Source: Pigmentiphaga kullae (GTDB taxonomy: Bacteria; Pseudomonadota; Gammaproteobacteria; Burkholderiales; Burkholderiaceae_B). From it: 64,000 bases of DNA. Made by a program: the position numbers and the translations under genes. This document shows, piece by piece, positions 35,548 to 43,692 of the stretch (position 1 is its first letter; each line of letters begins with the position of its first letter). The stretch lies in assembly GCF_004216695.1 (NCBI RefSeq), contig NZ_SGXC01000003.1, positions 310,001 to 374,000 on the forward strand, read 5' to 3'. The notes below the pieces were generated by a model that did not search any database, had not been told where the DNA came from, and worked only from the letters and a program-made list of their open reading frames with translations.

Positions 35548-37719
35548 TCAGGCCGTGGCGGCCGCGGGGGCCGGCATGCCGTGGGTTTCGATCCCGGCGC
35601 GGATGCAATCCTGCGGCAGGTCCAGCGCCCAGCCCGCGGCCACGGCGGCCAGGACGCTTTCGATCGGCAGGCCCGGCTGTCCGGCCAGGCAGGGCACGGA
35701 CACGAGGGGAGCCAAGAGGGTTTCGTTCGCGCCATGGGCCAGCACGATGGCGCCGTCGCGTACGAAGACCGCGCGCTTGCCGGCGGCCCGGTGTTCGGCG
35801 ATGCGCGGCAGCTTGCCGTCGCGCGCGAAGAACATGACGTCGCCGTCGCACAGCCGGGCCATGTCGGCGACCAGTTCGTCGGCGGCATTGAGCACGGCGC
35901 AGCCGCTGGGCAGCACGACGTCGACCTGGGTGCGCAGCACGTTGAAGATCTGCTGCGGTTCCACGATGGACAGGTCGGGGTGCGTCTGCGCGGGATCGAG
36001 GTCGGTCACGACGCCGACCTGGCAGCGGTCGTAGGCCAGGCCCTGCGTCAGGATGGCGCGGGCGCCGGTCTCGATCGCGGCCGCTTCCATCATGGGGTTC
36101 ATCAGCGCGCGCTGCACGGCGTTCCAGTCCGCGGGGGCGCGATCGACCTGCCGGTGGTCGAAGTACAGGCCCTGGCTGGACGCCGTGGCGACGCGGCGGC
36201 CCGACAGCCGCAGGAATTGGCCGACCAGGTGGACCACGCCGGTCATGCCGTGGCTGCCGGACACGCCCACCAGCGGGATGCGGCCTTCGCCGCCGTTGGG
36301 GAACAGATGATCGACGATGGCGCGGCCCACGGGGCGGGGCTTGCCGTCGGCGGGTTTCAGGTGCATCAGCAGGCCGGGGCCGGCATTGACCTCGACGATG
36401 GCGCCGCCCTGTTCCTCGAGCGGCCGCGAAATGTCCTCGACCACCAGGTCCACGCCGGCGATGTCCAGGCCGACGATGCGCGCGGCGAGCCGTACGTGCG
36501 CCGCGACCGAGGGGTGGACCTCGTCGGTCACGTCGAAGGCGACGTTGCCGTTGCGCTGGATCAGGACTTCCTCGCCGGCGGGCGGGATGGAGTCGCCGTC
36601 ATAGCCCTGGCGTTCGAGTTCGATGCGGGCGGCGGAGTCCAGCGCGACCAGGTTCAGCGGATGCTCCTCGGTGTTGCCGCGGCGCGGGTCCGAGTTGAGC
36701 TGGCTGCCGATCAGCTGCTGGATCGTCGAGCGGCCGTCGCCGATGACCGAGGCGGTCTTGCCGCGCGCCGCCGCCACCATCCGGTCGCCCACCACCAGCA
36801 GGCGGTGTTCGTTGCCGGGCACGCAGCGCTCGACGATCACGCCGCTGCCTTCGCCGCTGGCCACGCCGAACGCGGTCTCGATGGCCTCGCGCGTGCGCAG
36901 GTCCAGGAACACGCCGCGGCCATGGTTACCGTCGCTGGGCTTGACCACCACCGGCAGGCCGATTTCCTGCGCGGCTTCCCACGCGTCTTCCTTGCTTTCC
37001 ACCGCGCGGCCCTGGGGCACGGGCACGCCGCAGGCCTGCAGCAGGCTCTTGGTCAGGTCCTTGTCGCAGGCGATGCCTTCCGCCACGGCGCTGGTGCGGT
37101 CGGTCTCGGCGGTCCAGATGCGGTGCTGCGCGGCGCCGTAGCCGAACTGCACCAGGTTGCCCTGGTTGAGGCGGATGTAGGGAATGCGGCGGTCCTCGGC
37201 GGCCTGCACGATGCTGGCGGTGCTGGGGCCCAGCCAGTGTTCGTTGACGAGGTCGCGCAGGGCCTCGATGGCCGCGGGCACGTCGTAGGGCCGGTCTTCG
37301 ATGGCGGCCATGACGAGGTCGCGCGCGGTGTGGAGCGCGGCGCGCGTGACCTCTTCCTGGTAGGCGCTGACGATCACGCGGTAGACGCCGCGCGTGGACG
37401 TCTCGCGCGCCTTGCCGAAGCCGCCCGGCAGCCCGGCCAGGTTCTGCAGTTCCAGCGTGACGTGTTCCAGGATGTGGCCCGGCCAGGTGCCCTCGCGAAC
37501 GCGGCGCAGGAAGCCGCCGCGTTCGTCGTAGCTGCACCGGTGCTCGATCAGCGTCGGCAGCCAGGCCTCCAGCCGTTCGTAGAAGCCCGGAATCAGGTTG
37601 GACGGGAAGTCCTCGAGTTCCCCGATGTCCACCCAGGCCTCGAGGACGGGCGGATAAGTCCACATGCTGGGTCCGCGCAGGGACAGCACATCGAGGAATT
37701 CAATGTGTTTGCGTTTCAT
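35548..37719 (-). CDS. Shortened cyanophycin synthetase homologue (CphA'/CphA2-like)
   Basis: A 723-residue CphA homologue, about 150 residues shorter than its neighbour. The N-terminal and ATP-grasp domains are intact (VVVKPSDGNHGRG). The Mur-type P-loop is degenerate: GVSGSHGMTGVV replaces GTNGKTT around residue 485, losing the key lysine. The C-terminal Mur ligase domain is missing. This is the pattern of CphA2-type enzymes that polymerise beta-aspartyl-arginine dipeptide with one ATP site. The frame is unbroken, so it is not a pseudogene. The start MKRKHIEFLDVLSLRGPS lies beyond a 368-base regulatory gap. Non-cyanobacterial genomes with a second 'cphA-prime' are known. Confidence 0.85.
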   Translation of the reverse strand: MKRKHIEFLDVLSLRGPSMWTYPPVLEAWVDIGELEDFPSNLIPGFYERLEAWLPTLIEHRCSYDERGGFLRRVREGTWPGHILEHVTLELQNLAGLPGGFGKARETSTRGVYRVIVSAYQEEVTRAALHTARDLVMAAIEDRPYDVPAAIEALRDLVNEHWLGPSTASIVQAAEDRRIPYIRLNQGNLVQFGYGAAQHRIWTAETDRTSAVAEGIACDKDLTKSLLQACGVPVPQGRAVESKEDAWEAAQEIGLPVVVKPSDGNHGRGVFLDLRTREAIETAFGVASGEGSGVIVERCVPGNEHRLLVVGDRMVAAARGKTASVIGDGRSTIQQLIGSQLNSDPRRGNTEEHPLNLVALDSAARIELERQGYDGDSIPPAGEEVLIQRNGNVAFDVTDEVHPSVAAHVRLAARIVGLDIAGVDLVVEDISRPLEEQGGAIVEVNAGPGLLMHLKPADGKPRPVGRAIVDHLFPNGGEGRIPLVGVSGSHGMTGVVHLVGQFLRLSGRRVATASSQGLYFDHRQVDRAPADWNAVQRALMNPMMEAAAIETGARAILTQGLAYDRCQVGVVTDLDPAQTHPDLSIVEPQQIFNVLRTQVDVVLPSGCAVLNAADELVADMARLCDGDVMFFARDGKLPRIAEHRAAGKRAVFVRDGAIVLAHGANETLLAPLVSVPCLAGQPGLPIESVLAAVAAGWALDLPQDCIRAGIETHGMPAPAAATA

Positions 37720-37904
37720 GACGAAAATGGGTCTGGGGCGGGGCGCACGGCGCGGAACGGGAAACCGGGGCGTGCAGGCGGCGCGGACAGGCTGAGAAGT
37801 TGGGACGAGAGTCCGGGTGGCACGATGCGAGCTGGGTGTACGCTCTCGGGGCGTACTCGAGTCAATCCGATGACAATCGTAGATGAGCGGAAATGTATTG
37901 CCCC

Positions 37905-37921
37905 CTTGCCTGGCAGGCAAG
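37905..37921. promoter_or_regulatory. 17-base palindrome upstream of cphA'
   Basis: Perfect 8-base arms CTTGCCTG and CAGGCAAG around one central G. It is about 190 bases from the cphA' start and 80 bases upstream of the TATAAT that probably serves the ABC transporter. The symmetry suits a dimeric regulator; no regulator gene lies within the cluster. Confidence 0.5.
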
Positions 37922-38001
37922 ATGGAATACACGGTTTAGGGAATCCCCTAGATGCGACGCTACAACGCATCGGTTTCTCGAACAACGGAAGTGGTGGGAA
38001 C

Positions 38002-38007
38002 TATAAT
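38002..38007 (+). promoter_or_regulatory. -10 element for ABC transporter/DUF1854 operon
   Basis: TATAAT in an AT-rich stretch, about 80 bases before the ATG at 38088. No convincing -35 was found at the right distance, so an activator may be needed. The adjacent dyads at 37905-37971 would suit such control. Confidence 0.45.
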
Positions 38008-38087
38008 ACTTACGTGAGGCTGACATATTTCCATGAATTAGAAATAGTTACAAATACTATGTTGCTTATTTGGGGCACTGCCCGCCG

Positions 38088-40364
38088 ATGACTGCCGCGT
38101 CTCATCCGTTGTCCTCCCTGCCCGATGCCTGGCGTGGCCAGGCCGCTCCGCCGCTGGCCGAAGGCGAAACCGTCTGCGCCTGGCTGGAGCTCGATCTCGA
38201 TACGGAACTGCGCTATGCCCGGGGCGCGCTGGTGCTGACCGAGACCCGGCTGCTGGCGGCCTCGGCCGACGCGCCGGGATGGCGCGACTGGCCGCTGGGC
38301 GAGGGAATGCGGCTGGCGCTGTCCGACCACGCCGGCGTCGTCGCGGTCGAGCTGGTGGATGCCCGGGCGCGGCTGGCGCTGTGGCGCACGACCATGGCCC
38401 ACCACGCCGGCGCGGTCCGACTGGCCGACCAGTTCGAGCGCCAACTGGCCGCGCTGGCGCAGGGCGGCGTGGCGGCCCGCCTGGCGCCGGCCTGCCCGCG
38501 CTGCCATGCGCCGCTGCCGGAAGGCGAGCAGGACTGCCCGGCCTGCGAGGCCGAAGCGCCGGTCGAGAAGCGGGGCTGGGCGCTGCTGCGGCTGCGCCGT
38601 TTCGCCCGCCCTTATCGCGGCAGGCTGCTGCTGGGCTTCATCCTGACGGTCCTGTCCACCGCCGCGACGCTGGTTCCGCCCTACCTGACCATGCCGCTGA
38701 TGGACGACGTGCTGATCCCGTTCCAGAACGGCAAGCCCATCGACTACGACCTGGCCGCGCTCTACCTGTCCGGGCTGCTGGGCGCGGCGCTGGTGGCCTG
38801 GGTGCTGGGCTGGTCGCGCACCTACATCCTGGCCTGGGTCAGCGAGCGCATCGGCGCCGACCTGCGCACCAGCGCCTATGAACACCTGCAGCAACTGTCG
38901 CTGGAATACTTCGGCGGCAAGCGCACGGGCGACCTCATGGCGCGCATCGGCAACGAGACCGACCGCATCTGCGTCTTCCTGTCGCTGCACCTGCTGGACT
39001 TCGCCACCGATGTCCTGATGATCCTGATGACGGCCGGCATCCTGGTTTCCATCGACCCGTGGCTGGCGCTGGTCACGCTGCTGCCGCTGCCCTTCATCGC
39101 CTGGCTGATCCACCTCGTGCGCGACAAACTGCGTCACGGGTTCGAAAAGGTGGACCGCAACTGGGCCGAGATCACCAACGTGCTGGCCGACACCATTCCG
39201 GGCATCCGGGTGGTCAAGGCCTTCGCCCAGGAAAAGCGCGAGGTGGCGCGCTTCCGAGAGGCCAACAACCACAACCTCGCGGTCAACGACAAGGTCAACA
39301 CCACGTGGTCGATGTTCTCGCCCACGGTCATCCTGCTGACCGAGGTCGGCCTGCTGGTGGTCTGGATATTCGGCATCTGGCAGATCGCCAACCACCACAT
39401 CTCGGTGGGCGTGCTGGCGGCGTTCCTGGCCTACATCAGCCGTTTCTACCTGCGGCTGGACTCCATGAGCCGCATCGTCTCGGTCACGCAGAAGGCGGCG
39501 GCGGGCGCCAAGCGCATCTTCGACATCCTGGACCGCGTCTCCAGCGTGCCCGAGCCGGCCCATCCGGTTCCCCTGGGCCGGGTGGAGGGCCGCATCCAGA
39601 TCCGCGAGGCCACCTTCCGCTACGGCACGCGCGCCGTGCTGCGCGGCATAGACCTGGACATCCAGCCGGGCGAGATGATCGGCCTGGTGGGGCACAGCGG
39701 CTCGGGCAAGAGCACGCTGGTCAACCTGATCTGCCGCTTCTACGACGTGGCGCAGGGATCGATCAAGGTGGATGGCGTCGACATCCGCGCGCTGTCCATT
39801 CCCGGGTACCGGCGCAACATCGGCGTGGTGCTGCAAGAGCCCTTCCTGTTCTTCGGGACGGTGGCCGAGAACATCGCCTACGGCAAGCCCGAGGCCACGC
39901 GCGAGGAAATCGTGGCCGCCGCGCGCGCGGCCCATGCGCACGAGTTCATCCTGCGCCTGCCGCACGGCTACGATTCGCTGGTGGGCGAGCGCGGCCAGGC
40001 CCTGTCGGGCGGCGAGCGCCAGCGCATTTCCATCGCCCGCGCGCTGCTGATCGACCCGCGCATCCTGATCCTGGACGAGGCCACGTCCTCGGTCGACACC
40101 TCGACCGAACAAGAGATCCAGAAGGCGCTCGACAACCTGGTGCGGGGGCGCACCACCATCGCCGTGGCGCACCGGCTCAGCACCCTGCGACGGGCCGACC
40201 GGCTGGTGGTGCTGGACCGCGGCCGCATCGTCGAGCAGGGCCGCCACGAAGACCTGATCGCCAAGGGCGGCGCCTACTATCGCCTGCACCAGGCGCAGAC
40301 CCGGCAGCTCGATCCTCCCGGCAGCGACAGCACCTGGGACGGCGACGACGAGGAGCAGGCATGA
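38088..40364 (+). CDS. ABC transporter (fused permease-ATPase) with N-terminal zinc-ribbon-like segment
   Basis: A 758-residue half-transporter. The first 160 residues contain no membrane helix; they include a beta-rich region and a zinc-ribbon-like motif CPRC...CPAC (C136, C139, C150, C153). Six helices follow (about 180-460) and then an ABC-ATPase with Walker A GHSGSGKST near 535, signature LSGGERQR and Walker B ILILDEATS. ABC exporters of this type next to a DUF1854 gene and cyanophycin synthetase are, to my knowledge, annotated as cyanophycin-metabolism-associated. The extra N-terminal part is unusual for exporters. It probably moves a cyanophycin-related compound; direction and substrate are unknown. 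Its stop overlaps the next ATG. Confidence 0.88.
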   Translation: MTAASHPLSSLPDAWRGQAAPPLAEGETVCAWLELDLDTELRYARGALVLTETRLLAASADAPGWRDWPLGEGMRLALSDHAGVVAVELVDARARLALWRTTMAHHAGAVRLADQFERQLAALAQGGVAARLAPACPRCHAPLPEGEQDCPACEAEAPVEKRGWALLRLRRFARPYRGRLLLGFILTVLSTAATLVPPYLTMPLMDDVLIPFQNGKPIDYDLAALYLSGLLGAALVAWVLGWSRTYILAWVSERIGADLRTSAYEHLQQLSLEYFGGKRTGDLMARIGNETDRICVFLSLHLLDFATDVLMILMTAGILVSIDPWLALVTLLPLPFIAWLIHLVRDKLRHGFEKVDRNWAEITNVLADTIPGIRVVKAFAQEKREVARFREANNHNLAVNDKVNTTWSMFSPTVILLTEVGLLVVWIFGIWQIANHHISVGVLAAFLAYISRFYLRLDSMSRIVSVTQKAAAGAKRIFDILDRVSSVPEPAHPVPLGRVEGRIQIREATFRYGTRAVLRGIDLDIQPGEMIGLVGHSGSGKSTLVNLICRFYDVAQGSIKVDGVDIRALSIPGYRRNIGVVLQEPFLFFGTVAENIAYGKPEATREEIVAAARAAHAHEFILRLPHGYDSLVGERGQALSGGERQRISIARALLIDPRILILDEATSSVDTSTEQEIQKALDNLVRGRTTIAVAHRLSTLRRADRLVVLDRGRIVEQGRHEDLIAKGGAYYRLHQAQTRQLDPPGSDSTWDGDDEEQA

Positions 40365-40828
40365 GCTTCCCCTATACGCTGAGCCGCAACGCCTACGGCC
40401 GGCTGATCTGCACGCCCGCCGACGGCGGGCCGGCCGAGGAAGTGACGCCCGTGCGCGCCTTCCCCATCGATACCGAATCCGAGGACATCTCGCTGGTCGG
40501 CCCGGGCGGACACGAAGTGGCCTGGATCTCCCGGCTGGCGGACCTGCCGCCCGAGGCGCGGGAACTGGTCCGCGAAGAACTCGGCCACCGCGAATTCATG
40601 CCCGAGATCCAGCGCATCGTGCAGGTGGCGAGCTACGTCACGCCCACGACCTGGACCGTCCGGACCAACCGCGGCGAAGCCCGGCTATGGCTCAAGAGCG
40701 AACAGGACATCCGGCGCATTTCCCAGTCCAAGCTCCTGATTTCGGACGGCCACGGCATCCACTTCCTGATACGCGACCTGGAACGCCTGGACCGCGCCAG
40801 CCGCCGCATCCTGGACCGCTTTCTTTGA
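40361..40828 (+). CDS. DUF1854 family protein (cyanophycin-cluster type)
   Basis: A 155-residue soluble protein, all of it one DUF1854 domain. Conserved parts are VRAFPIDTESEDISLVG, HEVAWI and the C-terminal DGHGIHFLIRDLERLD. It has no signal or membrane segment. The ATG overlaps the transporter's stop by four bases (ATGA), so the two products probably act together, perhaps as a partner of the transporter's N-terminal region. The biochemical role is not known. Confidence 0.88.
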   Translation: MSFPYTLSRNAYGRLICTPADGGPAEEVTPVRAFPIDTESEDISLVGPGGHEVAWISRLADLPPEARELVREELGHREFMPEIQRIVQVASYVTPTTWTVRTNRGEARLWLKSEQDIRRISQSKLLISDGHGIHFLIRDLERLDRASRRILDRFL

Positions 40829-40835
40829 GGTCCGG

Positions 40836-40853
40836 CGCGCCCTCCGGGGCGCG
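40836..40853. other. GC-rich hairpin between convergent genes
   Basis: CGCGCCC / GGGCGCG with a TCCG loop fills the 25-base gap between the DUF1854 and DegT stops. There is no T-run on either side. It may slow polymerase or protect 3' ends, but it is not a typical intrinsic terminator. Confidence 0.3.
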
Positions 40854-42074
40854 TCAGGACGCCAGGACCCGGCAGATCGCCTCGAACCGCTCGTCGTCCA
40901 GCCAGTGGCTGTTGGTGATCGACAGCGCGCGCGCAGCGAAATCGCGGGCGTGGGGCACCGGCGCATCGGCGACGATGGGGCGCAGGTACTCGTAGTCGGG
41001 CAGGGTGTGCACGAATAGCGGGCCCACGCCCAGTCCCGCGCCCCACAGCCGGTCCAGCGCCCGCTGCCGCGTTTGCGCGTCAGGCAGCAGCAGCATGAAG
41101 AATGGCCAGACACCGTCACCGCCGGCGGTGTCCTGCATGACGCGTACCCCGGGCAGGTCTTGCAGCCGCTCCAGGCGCCGCCGGGCGCGTTCCCGGGCGT
41201 CGCCCAGGAACGCCGGCAGGCGGCGGGCCGCCCGCGCGCCTACGCCGCGGCGCCAGCGGCCGACCCGGTGGATGGGAATGTCGAGCGAGAAATCGTCGCC
41301 GGCGGCCCGGACGGGATCGCCGGCGCGCAAGGCCGCGCGCTGTGGGTTGCCGTAGGCCAGGCGCATGCCGCGCGGTCCGTACAGCAGCGCGTAGGCCAGC
41401 AGTTCCAGGCTGCGGCGCGCCTCCCATCCCGGGCGGCTGCCGACGGTGCGCGCGCTGGTGGCGCGCAATTCGTCGCGCAGCGCGGGATCGCGCGCCAGCA
41501 GCAGGCCGCCTTCGTAGATGCTAAGGCCCTTGCCCGCGGCCAGGCTGAAGAAGCCGATGTCGCCGTCCTGGCCCACGCTGCGCCCGTTGCGGCGGGCGCC
41601 CAGCGCCTGTGCCGCGTCTTCGATGACGGCCGCGCCGCAGCGGGCCGCGCAGCGCAGCGCGGCGCCGGTGTCGGCCACGCGGCCGGCCAGGTGGGTGACC
41701 ACGATGGCCAGCGTATCGTCGTCGCAGGCCGCCTCGAGCGCGGCCGGGTCCAGGTCGAAGTGCCCGGGGGCCAGATCGCACAGCTTCAGGCGCAGTCCGC
41801 AATGGTGGACCGCCAGCGCGACCAGCGGGCAGGTGTAGGCGGGCAGGATGACGGTCTTGCGCGGGCTGCGCCGGGCCAGCGTCAGCAGGGAGACGACCAG
41901 GCTGGAGGTGCCGGAGCATTCCAGTTGCAGGGCCGGGACGTCCAGCCAGGACGCGACGTGCGCCTCCAGGTCCGCCGGGCCGCCGGGCAGGAGGTCGTTC
42001 CAGCGCAGCGGCAGGCCCGCCGTGGGCGGGATGTCGCGCCCGTGGGCGCCGGCCGCGAGCCTAGGCGTCGGCAC
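40854..42074 (-). CDS. DegT/DnrJ/EryC1/StrS-family aminotransferase
   Basis: A 406-residue PLP enzyme of the sugar-aminotransferase family. The Schiff-base lysine is K182 in FFSLAAGKGLSIYEGG, and the upstream VIEDAAQALGAR block carries the PLP-binding aspartate. Relatives such as ArnB or PglE aminate nucleotide sugars; others act on different ketones. The start GTG at 42074 overlaps the upstream small EamA gene by 14 bases. It is the last gene of the seven-gene leftward operon that begins with the ABC ATPase. With two EamA-type proteins upstream the set recalls ArnB with ArnE/ArnF, but no other Arn gene is present. Confidence 0.85.
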   Translation of the reverse strand: MPTPRLAAGAHGRDIPPTAGLPLRWNDLLPGGPADLEAHVASWLDVPALQLECSGTSSLVVSLLTLARRSPRKTVILPAYTCPLVALAVHHCGLRLKLCDLAPGHFDLDPAALEAACDDDTLAIVVTHLAGRVADTGAALRCAARCGAAVIEDAAQALGARRNGRSVGQDGDIGFFSLAAGKGLSIYEGGLLLARDPALRDELRATSARTVGSRPGWEARRSLELLAYALLYGPRGMRLAYGNPQRAALRAGDPVRAAGDDFSLDIPIHRVGRWRRGVGARAARRLPAFLGDARERARRRLERLQDLPGVRVMQDTAGGDGVWPFFMLLLPDAQTRQRALDRLWGAGLGVGPLFVHTLPDYEYLRPIVADAPVPHARDFAARALSITNSHWLDDERFEAICRVLAS

Positions 42075-42471
42075 GGCCGGACTCCGGGTGGAGGCGCCGC
42101 GATTCGCTGGCCTCGCCGAAGGCCAGGCAGACGATGCCGCCGATGATCAGCAGCGCGCCCAGCATCTGGTTGGCGGTGATGTGTTCGTCGAACAGCCAGA
42201 CCGACACCAGCATCACGGTCACGACTTCGAGATGGGAGGCGGCGAAGGCCGGGCCGATGGGCGCGCGCTTGAGCAGCGACATCCAGGTGAAGAAGGCGCC
42301 GATGTAGCCGACGAAAGCGCCGTAGATCCACGGCTGGCCGAATACCCGCATGAGCCAGTCGAGGTCGGCCGCCAGCGGCATCGCATGGTTGGCGGCGTAC
42401 TTGAAGCTGATCTGCGCCAGCGTGTCGAAGGCCATCAGCAGGCCGAAGCCGATCAGATAGAAGCGGCGCAT
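42061..42471 (-). CDS. Small EamA/SMR-type membrane protein (second of pair)
   Basis: A 136-residue four-helix membrane protein. Helices lie at about 6-24, 46-66, 73-93 and 100-121, with EamA-type motifs such as SLLKRAPIGPAFAASHLEVV and FDEHITANQMLGALLIIGGI. This is half the size of usual EamA transporters, so it should work as a dimer. Its start forms TGATG with the stop of the other small EamA gene (ATG 42471; a GTG at 42474 is an alternative). The pair therefore resembles ArnE/ArnF-like flippase subunits. The cargo is unknown. Confidence 0.85.
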   Translation of the reverse strand: MRRFYLIGFGLLMAFDTLAQISFKYAANHAMPLAADLDWLMRVFGQPWIYGAFVGYIGAFFTWMSLLKRAPIGPAFAASHLEVVTVMLVSVWLFDEHITANQMLGALLIIGGIVCLAFGEASESRRLHPESGRADA

Positions 42472-42827
42472 CACGGTATCCCCACGACCGCCACGCCGGC
42501 GGCGATCAGCGCGATGCCGGCCACCCGCAGCGGCGTCAGGTGTTCGTTGAACAGGAAGCGGCCGGCGATCATGATGGCGACGATGTTGATCGAGCCCAGC
42601 AGCACGCCCTCGGACAGCGGCACAAGCGACAGGAAGGCCAGCCAGACGACGAACTCCAGGATATAGCAGGCGATGCCTATCCAGATCCAGGGGCGCCGCG
42701 CCAGCTCGCGCCAGTAACGCAGGCCGCTGCCTTCGGCAGGCGTGGTGGCGGCCGCCTTGAACGCCAGCTGGCCGCCGGTGTCGACCAGCACGTTCAGCGT
42801 CCAGAGCAGGGCGACGAGCGGCGTCAT
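42471..42827 (-). CDS. Small EamA/SMR-type membrane protein (first of pair)
   Basis: A 118-residue membrane protein with four hydrophobic segments (about 3-25, 45-67, 72-90, 96-117) and the EamA pattern LVPLSEGVLLGSINIVAIMI plus LFNEHLTPLRVAGIALIAAG. Its ATG overlaps the hydrolase stop by four bases, and its stop overlaps the next small EamA gene by one base, so the two halves are made together. A heteromeric flippase or exporter is likely. The first helix sequence includes a QLAFKAA stretch as in other half-size drug/metabolite transporters. Confidence 0.85.
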   Translation of the reverse strand: MTPLVALLWTLNVLVDTGGQLAFKAAATTPAEGSGLRYWRELARRPWIWIGIACYILEFVVWLAFLSLVPLSEGVLLGSINIVAIMIAGRFLFNEHLTPLRVAGIALIAAGVAVVGIP

Positions 42828-43666
42828 CGCGCCGCCTGCGGCGCGGCGCCTTCGCGCTGCGCGGCGATGTCGGAGAAGAACTCGGCCGATTCGCGTATGA
42901 CTTCGCGGCGTTCGCGGTCCACCGTGATCATGTGATAGCTGTCGTGCAGCAGCACCAGCTTGGCGGGCCCGCCGACGCGCTCCATGACCAGATGGGCGTT
43001 GCCGACGCTGGCCATGTCGTCCTCGGCGGCGTGCATGACCAGGCAGGGCGCGCGCACCTGGCGCAACTGGCGCCGCACCGTGGCCGACAGGTCGATGAGC
43101 TCGGCCAGGGAGGGCCAGGGGTTGCCGGGCAGGCCGGCGTCGGCGCTGTCGCCGCCCAGCATGCTGGAGGACACCGCGGCGCGCAGCCGTTCGTCCTTCA
43201 GGCCGTAGGGCGGTTCTTCGTCGAAGGTCTTGTCCTGGAACAGGTTCAGGCGCTTGAACCAGGGCAGCAGGAACGACAGGCGCCAGTACCAGGGAATGTT
43301 CCAGCCATCGTAGCGGAAGGTGGCGCCGTAGACGCCGACGCCGGCGATGTCGTCGGGCCGGTCGGCCGCGGCCTTCAGGGCCAGCACCGCGCCCATCGAC
43401 AGGCCGGCGACGAAGCAGTGGTCGACGTCGCGGCGCAGGCGGTCGACGCCCTCCAGCACGCTGGCGTACCAATCCTTCCAGCCGGTGCGGACGAGGTCGT
43501 CGACGTCGCCGCAGTGGCCCGCCAGCTGCATGCCGTAGACCGTGAAGCCGGCCCGGTGCAGGCCCTTGCCGACGGTACGCATTTCATTGGGGGTGCCGGT
43601 CAGGCCATGAATGAGCAGCACGCCCGCGCGGCCGCCTTCGAAATAGAAATCCGCGGATTTGATCAT
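42824..43666 (-). CDS. Alpha/beta hydrolase (carboxylesterase/lipase-like)
   Basis: A 280-residue hydrolase. The nucleophile elbow is GLSMG with S90. An oxyanion-type HGLTGTPNEMR block lies at 20-30, the acid is probably in HAAEDDMAS, and the catalytic histidine in LHDSYHMITVD. This resembles bacterial carboxylesterase Est30-type or monoacylglycerol lipase-like enzymes. There is no signal peptide, so it is cytosolic. It is the fourth gene of the leftward operon, 26 bases after the HAD gene, and overlaps the EamA gene by four bases. It could remove an acyl group from an intermediate. Confidence 0.88.
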   Translation of the reverse strand: MIKSADFYFEGGRAGVLLIHGLTGTPNEMRTVGKGLHRAGFTVYGMQLAGHCGDVDDLVRTGWKDWYASVLEGVDRLRRDVDHCFVAGLSMGAVLALKAAADRPDDIAGVGVYGATFRYDGWNIPWYWRLSFLLPWFKRLNLFQDKTFDEEPPYGLKDERLRAAVSSSMLGGDSADAGLPGNPWPSLAELIDLSATVRRQLRQVRAPCLVMHAAEDDMASVGNAHLVMERVGGPAKLVLLHDSYHMITVDRERREVIRESAEFFSDIAAQREGAAPQAAR

Positions 43667-43692
43667 GAGGTGAAAAATGGACCGCCGGGGGT

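Larger units (their letters stand above)
37720..38087. other. 368-base divergent control region with four inverted repeats
   Basis: No gene is apparent between the divergent cphA' and ABC transporter. Four dyads occur in about 135 bases: GTACGC/GCGTAC (37838-37856), CTTGCCTG-G-CAGGCAAG (37905-37921), TAGGG/CCCTA (37937-37950) and GATGCG/CGCATC (37951-37971). A perfect TATAAT is at 38002-38007 on the plus strand, 81 bases before the ABC ATG; its -35 is weak. The stretch from 37985 to 38070 is much more AT-rich than its surroundings. Confidence 0.55.

Noticed and set aside
35548-37719. cphA' as a frameshifted or decayed pseudogene
   Set aside because: The frame is continuous with intact ATP-grasp motifs, a clean end and tight spacing to cphA; the pattern fits known short CphA homologues.
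32913-38091. Very long plus-strand open frames (865 and 953 codons) across the cph genes
   Set aside because: They are antisense to two recognisable cyanophycin synthetases and carry no motif of their own.
40836-40853. GC hairpin as intrinsic bidirectional terminator
   Set aside because: It has no T-run on either strand, so only a weak function is possible.
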